Assembly: GCA_035525375.1 (NCBI GenBank)
Contig: DATLEI010000100.1
Coordinates: forward strand, 1 to 35,349
Source: JALZBN01 sp035525375
Lineage (GTDB): Bacteria > Actinomycetota > Acidimicrobiia > Acidimicrobiales > AC-14
Direction: 5' to 3'
DNA length: 35,349 bases
The notes beneath the pieces are model-generated. The model made no database searches. It was given only the letters and a program-made list of their open reading frames with translations, and was not told the DNA's origin. Shown here piece after piece: positions 14,553 through 23,740 of this stretch. A program made the translations under genes and the position numbers. The first letter of the stretch is position 1, and the number at the start of each line of letters is the position of its first letter.

Positions 14553-17378
14553 TCAGTTCGGGGCGACCGCTTGCTCCACGGCGGCCAGAATCTCGTCGCC
14601 GAATCGCTCGAGCTTGGCCGGCCCGATCCCCTTGATCTCGGCCAGCGCGGCGAAAGACGTCGGAAGGCCCGCGGCGATGTCGTCGATCGTCGTGTCGTGT
14701 AGCACCGTGAAGGCCGGCTTCCCGTCGGTGCGAGCCCGGTCGCGGCGCCATTGCCGCAGGAACACGCCGGCTCGCTCCGAGGCCGCCGGGTCCGCTGACG
14801 GGCTCCGGTTGGCCGCAGTCTTGGCCGGCCGGGTCGGTGGCGCGGCCACCGGCTGGCGCCGTGGCTGCGGCCGAGGATCGTCGACAGGATCACGAAACAG
14901 CTCGGCGACGAATGGCGACGGTGGGTCGGGGGCGACAACCGTCACCGTCTCGACGCCCCTCGTTACCGCCACATGAAAGACGCGCCGTTCTTCCTCGCCG
15001 TCGAACGCCAACCGGTGCGGCATCAGACCAGCCGTTGCGGCGTGCACGACGACGTGGCGCCACTCTCGGCCCTTGACGGAGTGGACGGTGGCAAGCATGA
15101 CCCCGTCGTGCACAGTCGGCTGGCGCAACTCCTCGCGCAACCACCTCTCGAACGTGGCCCCCTCAGGATGGAGGGAGGCCAGCTCCACCAGGGCATCGAG
15201 ATCGTCGGTGTGGGCCGAGCGGTCGACGCGCCGGCGCGCCGCCTCCAGCGACTGCATGGCGCGGTCGAGTCCGACCTCGTCCCGGAGCGTCCTGAGGACG
15301 GTCGCGGCCGGGCGGCCCCGGCTCGTGAGTAGGGCGAGCTGGTCGAGATCTCTGGCAAAGCCTTCGATCTTGGGGGCATCTCGGCCGGATAGTCGGCCAG
15401 CCAGGGCGCGAAGGCCGGCTGCACTTCCTTGCTCCGACATCCACTCGAGCACGCGAGGCGAGATGCCGCGGGGCGGGCGGCGCGCCGCTAGGGCTATATC
15501 AGCGCCTCGAAGTCGCTCAGGTGCCGCAGCCAACTGGAGCCAGGCGAGGGCGGCGCGAACACCAGACCGTTGCAGCCAGGCATCGTCGAGCACGTTGCGT
15601 ACCGGCACGCCCAGCCGCCGGAGAGCGACCTGCACCGGCGCGAGTGAGGCGTTGACCCTTGTCAAGACGGCAACTTCGTCCGGCGAGGCGCCCGCGTCGA
15701 CGAGGTCGCGGACATGCTCTGCGGTTGCCATTGTAGCGTTGGCGTCCTCGGTCACCGGGAGGACCTGGAGTTGCTCGGGCGCACTGGGCCTACCGGGCCT
15801 GGGGCTGATCTGCTTGGGAACCCTGCGCTGGTTGCGTTGTAGGAGCCGGTCGGCCCCGGCCACGACGGCGGGCGGGCACCTGTAGTTAACCGTGAGGGCA
15901 TGAGCGGCCGAGCCGGGGAAGAAATCGCCGAATCGCAGCAGCCATTCCGGGGACGCGCCGGCGTAGCCATAGATCGTCTGGTCGTCGTCGCCGACACCGA
16001 AAACGGCACTGTCGGGTCCGGCGGCCAGCCGGATGAGCAGGACGTGGGCCGGCGTCAGGTCTTGAAACTCGTCGACCAAGAGCAGGCGACACACCCGCTG
16101 GGTGGCTCGGCGCGTCTCGGGCTCGGTGAGCAACGCCTCGACCGCACCATAGATCTGCTCGTCGAAATCGAGGACACCCTTGTCGGCCAAAAGGGCTCGA
16201 TAGAGATCGAAGACGCGAGCCAACCCGTCGAGGTCGCCGCCGTACTCGTCCTCGACCTCGGCGGGGTCACGCAGCCCGAGCCGGACAGCCGACAGACCCT
16301 CCAGCCACGCGGCGGCGGGATCGGTGCTCACTCTGCGAGGAAGGTCGACCAGCTTTGCGAGGAGATTACGAACCTCAGTCTCGTCGATCGTGCGCAGGCG
16401 GACGCCTCGCGGCCGGAAGGGTGGCGTGCCGTTGAGGATGGCGAGGGCGAGCGAGTTGAGGGTGCGCACCTGGAGCTCGGGAAGGTCGGTCGTGCGGTCC
16501 CGCATCTCCTCAGCGGCGCGCCGGTTGAAGGCAACCAGGCAGACTGCCGACCCTGGCAGTTGCCAGTTACGCAGGAGGTGCCGGGCGCGCTCCGTGAGCA
16601 CCCGGGTCTTGCCCGAGCCGGCAGGGGCGATGATCCTGGCGCCTCCGCCCAGGAGCGTGACGGCCGCCATCTGATCCGGCGCGAGTTCGGCAGTGCTGGC
16701 GTTGGTCACGAACGGCACGAGCGAACCGTGCTCGAGGGCGACCCTATGCAGCACCGCCGCGCCAGGAACGCCCAGTTCAGCCCCGGTCAAGAAGGTGGGC
16801 GGGCCCCCGTCGCAGAAGGCGGGCGTTCCGTCCGGCAGGACGACATCCGTTTCATCCGACGCGTTGGGCCCGGCACCGAGATCAAGCGCCATCTCCGTTG
16901 GATGAAAGCGGGGAGTCGGTCCTCGAAAATCAACAGAGTTGGTGTGGACCAGGTGACGTATTAGCTCACCCTCGAACCGGAAGCTCGGAGCGAGCTTCCA
17001 CGGCGAGCCGCGCTCGTACTCGTCGGCCGGCGTATCGGCGTCGCACCGGAACACGACAGACGTACGGCTATGAGCGAGTTCGAGCAGGCGGTCGGCGAGT
17101 CGATCGTCGGGTACCGCCGCACCGAGATCGACTGCAAATGTCGCGCAGGCGCTCCACGCCTCGGGAATAGCGCCGCCTGCCGAGACGATGGCGTTGCGAC
17201 CGAGCGCACGAGGCTTGGTGTGCGAATACGTCGCTCTCGGCGAGGTTTCTGCGCGACCAGCGGTCGGCGCCGCCTCGGTCGGCGTGTGGGTCTGAGCTCT
17301 ATCCCAGCACGTGCGTACTTCGGCGACCGTCTCATGGGTGTCGCCGCAGTGAGCACAGGAGATGCGACGAGCAGCCAC
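14553..17378 (-). CDS. UvrD/Rep-type superfamily 1 DNA helicase with N-terminal zinc motif and HRDC-like tail
   Basis: The helicase motifs appear in order: APAGSGKT (Walker A), LLVDEFQD, GDDDQTIYGYAGA, VNYRCP, TVHSVKGREW and RRVFHVAVTRG. Together these give a 3'-5' translocase of the UvrD family. Residues 1-230 are unusual. They start with CAHCGDTHETVAEVRTCW, a small metal-binding motif, followed by a region that may be a nuclease-like or recognition domain I cannot name. The last 80 residues (FTVLHDTTIDDIAAGLPTS, IKGIGPAKLERFGDEIL) are HRDC-like. The GTG start at 17378 shares its G with the TAG of the upstream gene. The protein has 941 residues. Confidence 0.9.
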   Translation of the reverse strand: MAARRISCAHCGDTHETVAEVRTCWDRAQTHTPTEAAPTAGRAETSPRATYSHTKPRALGRNAIVSAGGAIPEAWSACATFAVDLGAAVPDDRLADRLLELAHSRTSVVFRCDADTPADEYERGSPWKLAPSFRFEGELIRHLVHTNSVDFRGPTPRFHPTEMALDLGAGPNASDETDVVLPDGTPAFCDGGPPTFLTGAELGVPGAAVLHRVALEHGSLVPFVTNASTAELAPDQMAAVTLLGGGARIIAPAGSGKTRVLTERARHLLRNWQLPGSAVCLVAFNRRAAEEMRDRTTDLPELQVRTLNSLALAILNGTPPFRPRGVRLRTIDETEVRNLLAKLVDLPRRVSTDPAAAWLEGLSAVRLGLRDPAEVEDEYGGDLDGLARVFDLYRALLADKGVLDFDEQIYGAVEALLTEPETRRATQRVCRLLLVDEFQDLTPAHVLLIRLAAGPDSAVFGVGDDDQTIYGYAGASPEWLLRFGDFFPGSAAHALTVNYRCPPAVVAGADRLLQRNQRRVPKQISPRPGRPSAPEQLQVLPVTEDANATMATAEHVRDLVDAGASPDEVAVLTRVNASLAPVQVALRRLGVPVRNVLDDAWLQRSGVRAALAWLQLAAAPERLRGADIALAARRPPRGISPRVLEWMSEQGSAAGLRALAGRLSGRDAPKIEGFARDLDQLALLTSRGRPAATVLRTLRDEVGLDRAMQSLEAARRRVDRSAHTDDLDALVELASLHPEGATFERWLREELRQPTVHDGVMLATVHSVKGREWRHVVVHAATAGLMPHRLAFDGEEERRVFHVAVTRGVETVTVVAPDPPSPFVAELFRDPVDDPRPQPRRQPVAAPPTRPAKTAANRSPSADPAASERAGVFLRQWRRDRARTDGKPAFTVLHDTTIDDIAAGLPTSFAALAEIKGIGPAKLERFGDEILAAVEQAVAPN

Positions 17379-17929
17379 TAGGCCTGACTGTCGGTCGATG
17401 CCAGTTCGTGCAGCTTCGTCACCGTGTTCCAGTTTCTGGTGGTTGCCACTACGCCCAGCCGCTTCTCGATGTACGTGTTGTTGAACTTGGTGCGGCCGTA
17501 GCCGTCGGGGTAACGGAGGTAGATCTCCCGCCCCGCGATCGTGAACTCCGCAGTCTCGCCCTTGGGCACCATCAGCTCAGCTGCCTTCGTACGATTTGGT
17601 GCTGTGTCGAGAAAGGTGACGTAGAGCTGGGAAAGCTCGGCTTTGGCCCAGACGTAGGGGTTGCCCTTCAGCACGGTTGCGATGTCAGCGCCAGTTCGCA
17701 GCAGCACGCTGCAACGGACGCCCAAGTCCTTCTCGATGCGTGCGGCGATATCGCTGGCCGCCCGGGCCGGAGTCCGCAGGGAGGCGGTGAACACCACGTT
17801 GCCGCTCTGGATGTATGTCTTGGCGCCGGGGTAACCGAGATCGTCGAAAAGTCCTCGCAACTCGCTCATTGCCACCTTGGCCCGCCCGCCGACGTTGATG
17901 CCGCGAAGCAAAGCCACGTAGATGCCCAC
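17378..17929 (-). CDS. DUF1697-family protein
   Basis: The 183-residue protein matches DUF1697: YVALLRGINVGG at the N-terminus, LRGLFDDLGYPGAKTYIQSGNVVF, and NTYIEKRLGVVATTRNWNTVTKL near the end. The biochemical role of the family is not known to me. The start is a GTG at 17929. Its TAG overlaps the GTG of the helicase gene, so the two are translationally coupled. It is divergent from the GH3 gene, with 58 bp between starts. Confidence 0.88.
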   Translation of the reverse strand: MGIYVALLRGINVGGRAKVAMSELRGLFDDLGYPGAKTYIQSGNVVFTASLRTPARAASDIAARIEKDLGVRCSVLLRTGADIATVLKGNPYVWAKAELSQLYVTFLDTAPNRTKAAELMVPKGETAEFTIAGREIYLRYPDGYGRTKFNNTYIEKRLGVVATTRNWNTVTKLHELASTDSQA

Positions 17930-17987
17930 GCCAGGACGGTACTCACCGCCCTACGATCACTACACCGCGAGACCCGGAAGGTTGATC

Positions 17988-19823
17988 GTGACAAGACTTT
18001 TGAGACACCCCATTCGCTTGTTTCTCCTGGCCTTCGTCGCCATTGGGCTCGTGCTGCCGGTGCCCCTGGCGTCGCAGGCGTCCGGCGCGCCATCTCCGGA
18101 GGACGCGTGGATCGGATCCACACTGGCGGCCATGACTCTGCCGGAGAAGGTCGGGCAGCTCTTCGTGGTCAACGCCGCCGGCCACTCGGTGGACGACCCG
18201 GCCCCGGCCGCTGTCCAGGCGAACCAGGCCGCCTACGGCGTCGCAAATTTCACGCAACTCATCGAGAAGTACCACCTCGGCGGCATCATCTACTTCGGCG
18301 GGAACGTACAGAGCCCGGCTCAGGTTCTCGGGCTGTCCAACGGAATCCAGCAGGTCGCCACCTCCCAGCCGCGCCCCGTGCCCGCACTCATTAGCACCGA
18401 CCAGGAAGGCGGCTTGGTGGTCCGAGTGGGTCCACCGGCCACTGTCTTCCCGGGCAACATGGCTCTGGGCGCGACCCGCGACCTCTCGCTCGGTTACCAG
18501 AACGCACTGGTGATGGGAGAGGAATTGCGCGCCGTGGGCGTCAACACCGACCTGGCTCCGGTCGTCGACGTCAATACCAATCCCCTCAATACCGCGGACG
18601 GTGCCCGAGCATTCGGTGATCAGACGAACCTCGTCTCAAACTTCGGCGCGGCACAGGTGCTCGGATTCCAAAACCGCGGCGCGGGAGTGGCCGCGACGGC
18701 GAAGCACTTCCCTGGCCTGGGTAGCGGGGGCGATACCGACAGCGGACCGGTCGTCTCCAACCGCACGCTCGCACAGCTCCGACAGATCGACCTTCCGCCG
18801 TTCTTTGCGGCGAAGGGCTCCGGCACCCAGCAGGTGATGACGAGTCATCTCAGCCTGCCCAACGTTGACCCCTCCGGGATCCCGGCCAGCCTCAGCCCGA
18901 CAATCGTGACGGGGCTGCTGCGGAATCAGGTCCAGTTCGACGGCGTCGTCATCACCGACGCGTTGCAGGCCGGCGCGATCAAGTCGCTTGGTTTGTCGCC
19001 GGCGCAGGTCGCCGTGAAGGCAATTACCGCCGGCAACGATCAGCTCCTCGAGCAGGCGCCGTCGTCCGGCGCGGCCGACCTCGACGCGGCGTACAACGGA
19101 GTCATTGCCGCGGTCCAGGGCGGTCAAATCACGGTGGCACGCCTCGACCAGTCGGTGACCCGCATCCTCCGGGAGAAGTGGCGCTTGGGGCTTGTCGCCA
19201 ACCCCTTCGCGGGTCCGGCGCGCCTGAGCAGCGTCGTCGGCACTCCCCCGCATCTCGCGCTCGCCCAGCAGACCGCCGAGCGCTCCATCACCCTGCTGAA
19301 GAACAGAGGCAACGTCTTGCCGCTGGCGGCCGAGCCCACCAAGAAGGTGCTCGTTGCCGGATTGACACTTGGGGCAAGCCTGCCGTCGGTCGATACGTTG
19401 GCCGCCGGCATCACTGCGCGCGGCGTGCCGACCACGAAGTTCGCAACGGGTTTCCACCCGACCCAGTCCCAGATCGACCAGGCAGTCGCGCTGGCGCACC
19501 AGAACGATGTCGTGATCGCGTCGACGTACAACGTGTGGGGGGGCGACCCTGATGACCAGGCGAAGCTGGTCGAGGCTCTCGTAGCGACAGGAAAACCTGT
19601 CGTCGTCGTTGCCCAAAACGGGCCGTACGACGCCGCCTACCTTCCTGGCGTCGCAGGGTTCCTCGCGGTGTACAGCTACCAGGCCGTGACCCTGAACGCG
19701 TCCGTCCGGGTGCTGTTCGGTGAGGTGAACCCGACTGGCAAGCTTCCCGTTACCGTGACCCAACCACCGCCGTCTACTGCCGTGCTTTACCCCTTCGGGT
19801 TCGGACTGAGCTACGGGCGATGA
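17988..19823 (+). CDS. Secreted glycoside hydrolase family 3 (NagZ-like)
   Basis: The 611-residue protein has a signal peptide at residues 1-33 (Arg-rich start, long hydrophobic core, ending LASQASG), so it is exported. The GH3 catalytic barrel shows DQEGG, a VNTDLAPVVDV segment, KHFPGLG and the nucleophile aspartate in FDGVVITDAL. The C-terminal GH3 domain follows (SITLLKN, ending YPFGFGLSYG). In NagZ the acid/base loop reads KHFPGHG then DSH; here it reads KHFPGLG then TDSG, so the His is absent or displaced. Beta-N-acetylhexosaminidase activity on cell-wall sugars is likely but unproven. The GTG start at 17988 has GGAAGG six bases upstream. Confidence 0.92.
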   Translation: MTRLLRHPIRLFLLAFVAIGLVLPVPLASQASGAPSPEDAWIGSTLAAMTLPEKVGQLFVVNAAGHSVDDPAPAAVQANQAAYGVANFTQLIEKYHLGGIIYFGGNVQSPAQVLGLSNGIQQVATSQPRPVPALISTDQEGGLVVRVGPPATVFPGNMALGATRDLSLGYQNALVMGEELRAVGVNTDLAPVVDVNTNPLNTADGARAFGDQTNLVSNFGAAQVLGFQNRGAGVAATAKHFPGLGSGGDTDSGPVVSNRTLAQLRQIDLPPFFAAKGSGTQQVMTSHLSLPNVDPSGIPASLSPTIVTGLLRNQVQFDGVVITDALQAGAIKSLGLSPAQVAVKAITAGNDQLLEQAPSSGAADLDAAYNGVIAAVQGGQITVARLDQSVTRILREKWRLGLVANPFAGPARLSSVVGTPPHLALAQQTAERSITLLKNRGNVLPLAAEPTKKVLVAGLTLGASLPSVDTLAAGITARGVPTTKFATGFHPTQSQIDQAVALAHQNDVVIASTYNVWGGDPDDQAKLVEALVATGKPVVVVAQNGPYDAAYLPGVAGFLAVYSYQAVTLNASVRVLFGEVNPTGKLPVTVTQPPPSTAVLYPFGFGLSYGR

Positions 19824-20635
19824 CCACCGGCCACGTCATCCCTGGTTGGGAACCGCCGAACGACGACCCCGGCCGGCCAGTGGCGCCGCGAGCGCCCGAG
19901 CCGAGCCACGCCGAGCGTGCTCGCACCCTCATTGCCGCCCAGACCCGGGGCGCGCTGTCCACGATCGCGTTAGAACCGGCAGGCACTCCCTTTGGTTCTG
20001 TCGTCACCTTCGGGCTGGATCCGAGCGGGCGGCCGTCGTTCTTCGTCAGCACGATGGCCGAGCACACCCGCAACCTCGAGGCCGATCCGCGCGCCAGCCT
20101 CCTGGTCCTCGAGGACACACCGGCCGGCGCGGATCCGCTGGCATCCGGGCGGGTCACCTTGCTCGGCGTGGTGAGCCAGGTCACCGATCCCGATGAGTTG
20201 GTCGCGGCGCGCGCTGGGTACCTGGAGGCCAATTCCGGCGCGTTCTACGTCGACTACGGCGACTTCAAATGCCTCCGCCTGGAGGTGACGTCAATCCGTT
20301 ACGTCGGTGGCTTCGGGCGCATGAGCTGGATCGATCTCTCCGAGTATGCGGCTGCGGCACCCGATCCCCTCGCCACGTCGGCCAACGGGATCATCGGTCA
20401 CATGAACACCGATCACGCCGACGCACTCGTCACGCTGTGTAACTACTTCGCTGGCGCGCCGGAGGTCGTGACGGCCGCGATGACCGCCGTTGACCGCTAC
20501 GGGTTCGAGGTCATTGCCGAATCAGGTGACAACCGGCGCGAGGCGTTGCGGATCGGGTTTCGGAACGAACAGGTCACCGGCGATGACGTGCGCCAAGAGC
20601 TGATCGGAATGTTGAGTGAGGCGCGAGCCGGCTAA
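19820..20635 (+). CDS. PPOX-type flavin/heme-binding protein with DUF2470 domain
   Basis: Residues 30-165 form a split-barrel PPOX domain (RTLIAAQTRGALSTIA, FGSVVTFGLDPSGRPSFFVS, DPRASLLVLED). Residues 180-265 form a DUF2470-type domain with ANGIIGHMNTDHADALVTLC, including the conserved HMNxDH. This architecture is shared with HugZ-like heme oxygenases and related flavin reductases. Either FMN or heme could be the cofactor. The start overlaps the GH3 stop as ATGA, so the two are coupled although functionally dissimilar. The protein has 271 residues. Confidence 0.88.
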   Translation: MTTGHVIPGWEPPNDDPGRPVAPRAPEPSHAERARTLIAAQTRGALSTIALEPAGTPFGSVVTFGLDPSGRPSFFVSTMAEHTRNLEADPRASLLVLEDTPAGADPLASGRVTLLGVVSQVTDPDELVAARAGYLEANSGAFYVDYGDFKCLRLEVTSIRYVGGFGRMSWIDLSEYAAAAPDPLATSANGIIGHMNTDHADALVTLCNYFAGAPEVVTAAMTAVDRYGFEVIAESGDNRREALRIGFRNEQVTGDDVRQELIGMLSEARAG

Positions 20636-20638
20636 GGC

Positions 20639-21211
20639 ATGACCACCTGGTTTACTGCCGACCTGCATCTCGGGCACAAGAACATCATCCGCTACTGCGC
20701 CCGACCGTTCCGAGACGTCGACGAGATGAACCAGGCGCTCATCAACCGGTGGAACGCAGTTGTCGACGATGCCGACACCGTGTGGGTGCTGGGCGACGTC
20801 GCCCTCGGCCGTATCGACTACACGTTGTCACTGATCGGCCAACTGGCTGGCCGCAAGCTGCTCGTGGCCGGAAACCACGATCGCTGCTGGGCGGGTCACG
20901 GTCGCCGCTCGGGGGGCTGGACCGAGCGCTACGTCGGGGCCGGGTTCGATGAAGTGCACCAGGGTGAGGTGGCCCTCGACGTCGGCGCCACGTCGGTGCG
21001 GGCATGCCACTTCCCCTACCGAGGTGACAGCCAGGACCAGGACCGCTACCTGGAGCACCGACCTGTTGATACCGGCGGGTGGCTGCTGCACGGTCACGTC
21101 CATGAACGTTGGCAACAGCATGAGCGGATGATCAACGTCGGCGTCGATGTATGGGAGTACGCGCCGGTGAGCAATGAGACGATCGGCGCGCTGATGTCAT
21201 CGCCCCGGTAG
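20639..21211 (+). CDS. Calcineurin-like metallophosphoesterase
   Basis: The 190-residue protein carries the five phosphoesterase motifs: TADLHLGH, VLGDVALG, VAGNHDR, CHFPYRG and LHGHVHE. These bind two metal ions. The short length and the DLHLGHKNIIRYCARPF start fit a stand-alone subfamily often annotated as phosphoesterase of unknown substrate. The ATG lies three bases after the upstream stop (TAAGGCATG), consistent with co-transcription. The substrate cannot be deduced. Confidence 0.92.
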   Translation: MTTWFTADLHLGHKNIIRYCARPFRDVDEMNQALINRWNAVVDDADTVWVLGDVALGRIDYTLSLIGQLAGRKLLVAGNHDRCWAGHGRRSGGWTERYVGAGFDEVHQGEVALDVGATSVRACHFPYRGDSQDQDRYLEHRPVDTGGWLLHGHVHERWQQHERMINVGVDVWEYAPVSNETIGALMSSPR

Positions 21212-21238
21212 CGATCTAGGACTCGGGACGAGGGCAGA

Positions 21239-22861
21239 ATGGCGTCTGTGGAAGCGTCGACTCGAGCGCATGACGCATTCAGGCGCCGTGACTGGCAGGC
21301 CGCCTACGACGCGTTCCGGGCGTGCGAGGAAATGGGCGCCGACGATCAGGATGCGCTGGCCGAGTCCGCTCACTGGCTCGGCCTCCCCGACGAGGTGATC
21401 GCCTCTTACACCGAGGCGTACCGGCTGCATCTCGAAGCGGGCTCGGCGGCAAGGGCCGCCCTCTCGGCGTTCATGCTCGCCATCTATCTGCGTCTACGAG
21501 GCGACGGCGCGCAGGCGGACGGGTGGCTGGCCCGATCGCACCGACTCCTCGGCTCGACCACCGAAGGCGCCGAGCACGGCTACCCGCTCTACCTCGAAAG
21601 CGCACGGCTGATGGGCAGTGACCTCGACGCCGCCATCGTCACGGCGCGCCGTATGCAGGATCTCGGTCGACGGTTCGACGACGACACGCTCGTCGCCCTC
21701 GGCGTCTTCTTCGAGGGCCGGGCACTCGTAAAGCAGGCCCGGGTCAGGGAAGGGCGCGCCCTGCTCGACGAGGCCATGCTGGCGGCACTGTCGGACAAGC
21801 TCAAACCGATGTGGACCGGCGCCATCTACTGCGGGCTGCTCGACGCCTGTCATGAGCTTGTCGATCTCCGGCGCGCCCGGGAGTGGACCGAGGCAACGAG
21901 CCGCTGGTGCTCGCCGCTTCCCGTCGCTTCGCTGTACCCGGGCATCTGCCGCGTGCACACGGCGGAGATCCTGCAGGTGCACGGCGCGTGGGAGCAGGCC
22001 GAGGCGGAGGCATTGGGTGTGTGTCAGGACATGACCGGCATCGACGTCTTCGTGGTTGCTGACGGCTGGTACGAGGTCGGGGAAATCCGTCGCCGACGGG
22101 GTGACCTGGCCGGCGCGGAGGAGGCGTACGCGCAAGCACACGAGGTGGGACGAGACCCTCAGCCAGGACTGGCATTGCTGCGCCTCGCCCAGGGTCGCTC
22201 CGGCGCGGCCACCTCATCGATCGCCGCCACCCTCGCAGGATTCGCCGGAAGTCGCCTCGAAAGAGCACCGCTGCTCGCGGCACAGGTCGAGATCGCACTG
22301 GCGGCTGGCGACGTCGAGTTAGCCAGTGTGGCGGCGGCGGAGGTTATCGATACCGCGGAGACCTTCGACAGCGACGGCTTGCGCGCCGCGGGCCACCGCT
22401 GTCAGGGAGCGGTCGGGGTCACCGTCGGCCAAGGGGTTACTGCTCTCGCATCCCTCCGGCTCGCCTTCAACCTGTGGCACGAATTGGACGCTCCGTACGA
22501 GGCGGCGCGCACTCGGGTCCTGCTCGCCGAGGCGTATAGGGCTCTCGATGACGAGGACGCTGCCGCGAGGGAGTGCGCTGCGGCACGGGCATGCTTCGAA
22601 CGCCTAGGCGCCGCCGCGGACGTGCGGGCCCTTCTGCAAGAAAAGGCCGTGCCGTGCGGCCTCAGCCCGCGGGAGGTCGAGGTGTTGCGACGCGTCGCGA
22701 CCGGCGAGTCCAACCGTGACATCGCTAAAGGCCTCTTCATCAGCGAAAAGACAGTGGCCCGGCACGTCTCGAACATCTTCACCAAGCTCGATGTCTCATC
22801 TCGATCGGCGGCGACTGCCTTCGCCTACGAGAACCGCCTTCTCGCCGGCTCCCCGGAGTAG
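21239..22861 (+). CDS. LuxR-family regulator with TPR-like sensor region
   Basis: Residues 475-535 form a LuxR/NarL helix-turn-helix: LSPREVEVLRRVATGESN, then IAKGLFISEKTVARHVSNIF and TKLDVSSRSAATAFA. The preceding 470 residues are alpha-helical repeats of TPR/SEL1 character (many W-x-A-Y-x-A-F and A-E-A-Y-A-Q-A units) without a P-loop, unlike MalT-type regulators. This part probably senses a ligand or partner. It is followed, 119 bp downstream in the same direction, by a DUF4242 gene that is a natural target. The protein has 540 residues and an ATG start at 21239. Confidence 0.9.
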   Translation: MASVEASTRAHDAFRRRDWQAAYDAFRACEEMGADDQDALAESAHWLGLPDEVIASYTEAYRLHLEAGSAARAALSAFMLAIYLRLRGDGAQADGWLARSHRLLGSTTEGAEHGYPLYLESARLMGSDLDAAIVTARRMQDLGRRFDDDTLVALGVFFEGRALVKQARVREGRALLDEAMLAALSDKLKPMWTGAIYCGLLDACHELVDLRRAREWTEATSRWCSPLPVASLYPGICRVHTAEILQVHGAWEQAEAEALGVCQDMTGIDVFVVADGWYEVGEIRRRRGDLAGAEEAYAQAHEVGRDPQPGLALLRLAQGRSGAATSSIAATLAGFAGSRLERAPLLAAQVEIALAAGDVELASVAAAEVIDTAETFDSDGLRAAGHRCQGAVGVTVGQGVTALASLRLAFNLWHELDAPYEAARTRVLLAEAYRALDDEDAAARECAAARACFERLGAAADVRALLQEKAVPCGLSPREVEVLRRVATGESNRDIAKGLFISEKTVARHVSNIFTKLDVSSRSAATAFAYENRLLAGSPE

Positions 22862-22980
22862 TGGGTCGAAATACCCATTCGGGTCGAGACGGAAATACAC
22901 ATGGCGCCCGATGTGCGGCTAGGGCCATCCCCCTTACCGTTGGTAGTGAAGTTGTTCATAACCGACAAAGGAGGCCAGTA

Positions 22981-23253
22981 ATGCCGAAGTATGTGATCGA
23001 GCGGGAACTACCCGGTGCCGGATCCCTGTCCAGCGGCGAGCTCCACTCCATTTCCGCCAAGTCGAATCAAGTGCTCGCCAACATGGGAACCCGGGCCAAG
23101 TGGCTCGAGAGCTTCGTCACCAACGACAAGATCTACTGCGTCTACGTCGCCAACGGTGAGGCCGACGTGCGCGAGCACGCCGAGATGGGTGGCTTTCCCG
23201 CCAACGTTGTCAGCCAAGTCACCACCGTGATCGACCCGTCGACCGGAGAGTAA
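22981..23253 (+). CDS. DUF4242-family protein, possibly nickel-binding
   Basis: The 90-residue protein starts MPKYVIERELPGAGSLS and contains VLANMGTRAKWLESFV and REHAEMGGFPANVVSQV, characteristic of DUF4242. A Streptomyces member of this family (SCO4226) has been described as a small nickel-binding protein, which is notable in a window with a nickel enzyme. H43-like and central His residues are present. The start is set at 22981 by a perfect AAAGGAGG eight bases upstream. An in-frame extension to 22861 lacks a ribosome binding site. A strong hairpin follows the stop. Nickel binding here is inference from the family. Confidence 0.87.
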   Translation: MPKYVIERELPGAGSLSSGELHSISAKSNQVLANMGTRAKWLESFVTNDKIYCVYVANGEADVREHAEMGGFPANVVSQVTTVIDPSTGE

Positions 23254-23282
23254 CCGGCACGGGCGCCGCAGTGATGACATCC

Positions 23283-23315
23283 CGAGGGCCCGGCCGGTGA
23301 CTGGCCGGGCCCTCG
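23283..23315 (+). terminator. Strong 13-bp stem-loop after the DUF4242 gene
   Basis: CGAGGGCCCGGCC and GGCCGGGCCCTCG pair perfectly around a 7-base loop, 30 bp after the DUF4242 stop. It lies between convergent genes and can act on both strands. A T-tract is missing (CGCGCGTC follows), as is common for actinobacterial terminators. Confidence 0.75.
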
Positions 23316-23344
23316 CGCGTCGAGTAGGAGATCCGACGCTCGCC

Positions 23345-23740
23345 CTAAGTGCGGAGGACGATCCGGCGCAGGCTCGTTGCGATTTCGTCGACCGACCGAT
23401 CTTCAGCGGCAACGTCGATCACCAAGTCATAGACGTCGTCGTTTGACGCCTCTGTGGCGGCGACGCGGTTGAGTTCCAAGAAGGCGGCAGTCGCGAGCCA
23501 TCCAAGACGCTTGTTACCGTCGATCAGCGGATGGTTCTCCACAATCGACTGCAGCAGGGCGGCTGCCTTCGACCAGAGGTCGGGGTAAGCGTCTTCACCA
23601 AACACCGAGGTTCCGGGACGGGCCGCCGCTGAACCGAGAAGGCCCACATCGCAGATCGGCGGGGGATCGCCGAGCAGGTGAACGGCGAGGGCAATCAGGT
23701 CTTCAACATCGAGATACTCGACTGCAGGCTCAGCGGCCAA
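23345..23740 (-). CDS. Doc-like (Fic/death-on-curing) toxin
   Basis: The 131-residue protein has the Fic-fold motif NHPLIDGNKRLGW, matching the Doc form HxxxDGNKR. Doc proteins phosphorylate elongation factor EF-Tu; true Fic proteins AMPylate. The opening EYLDVEDLIALAVHLLG and VGLLGSAAARP follow the Doc pattern. The start is a TTG at 23740, 11 bp inside the antitoxin gene, so translation is coupled. A compact toxin-antitoxin operon is evident. Confidence 0.92.
   Translation of the reverse strand: MAAEPAVEYLDVEDLIALAVHLLGDPPPICDVGLLGSAAARPGTSVFGEDAYPDLWSKAAALLQSIVENHPLIDGNKRLGWLATAAFLELNRVAATEASNDDVYDLVIDVAAEDRSVDEIATSLRRIVLRT

Noticed and set aside
18636..19763. 375-codon minus-strand frame inside the GH3 gene
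   Set aside because: Antisense shadow; Arg/Asp-rich composition and no domain.
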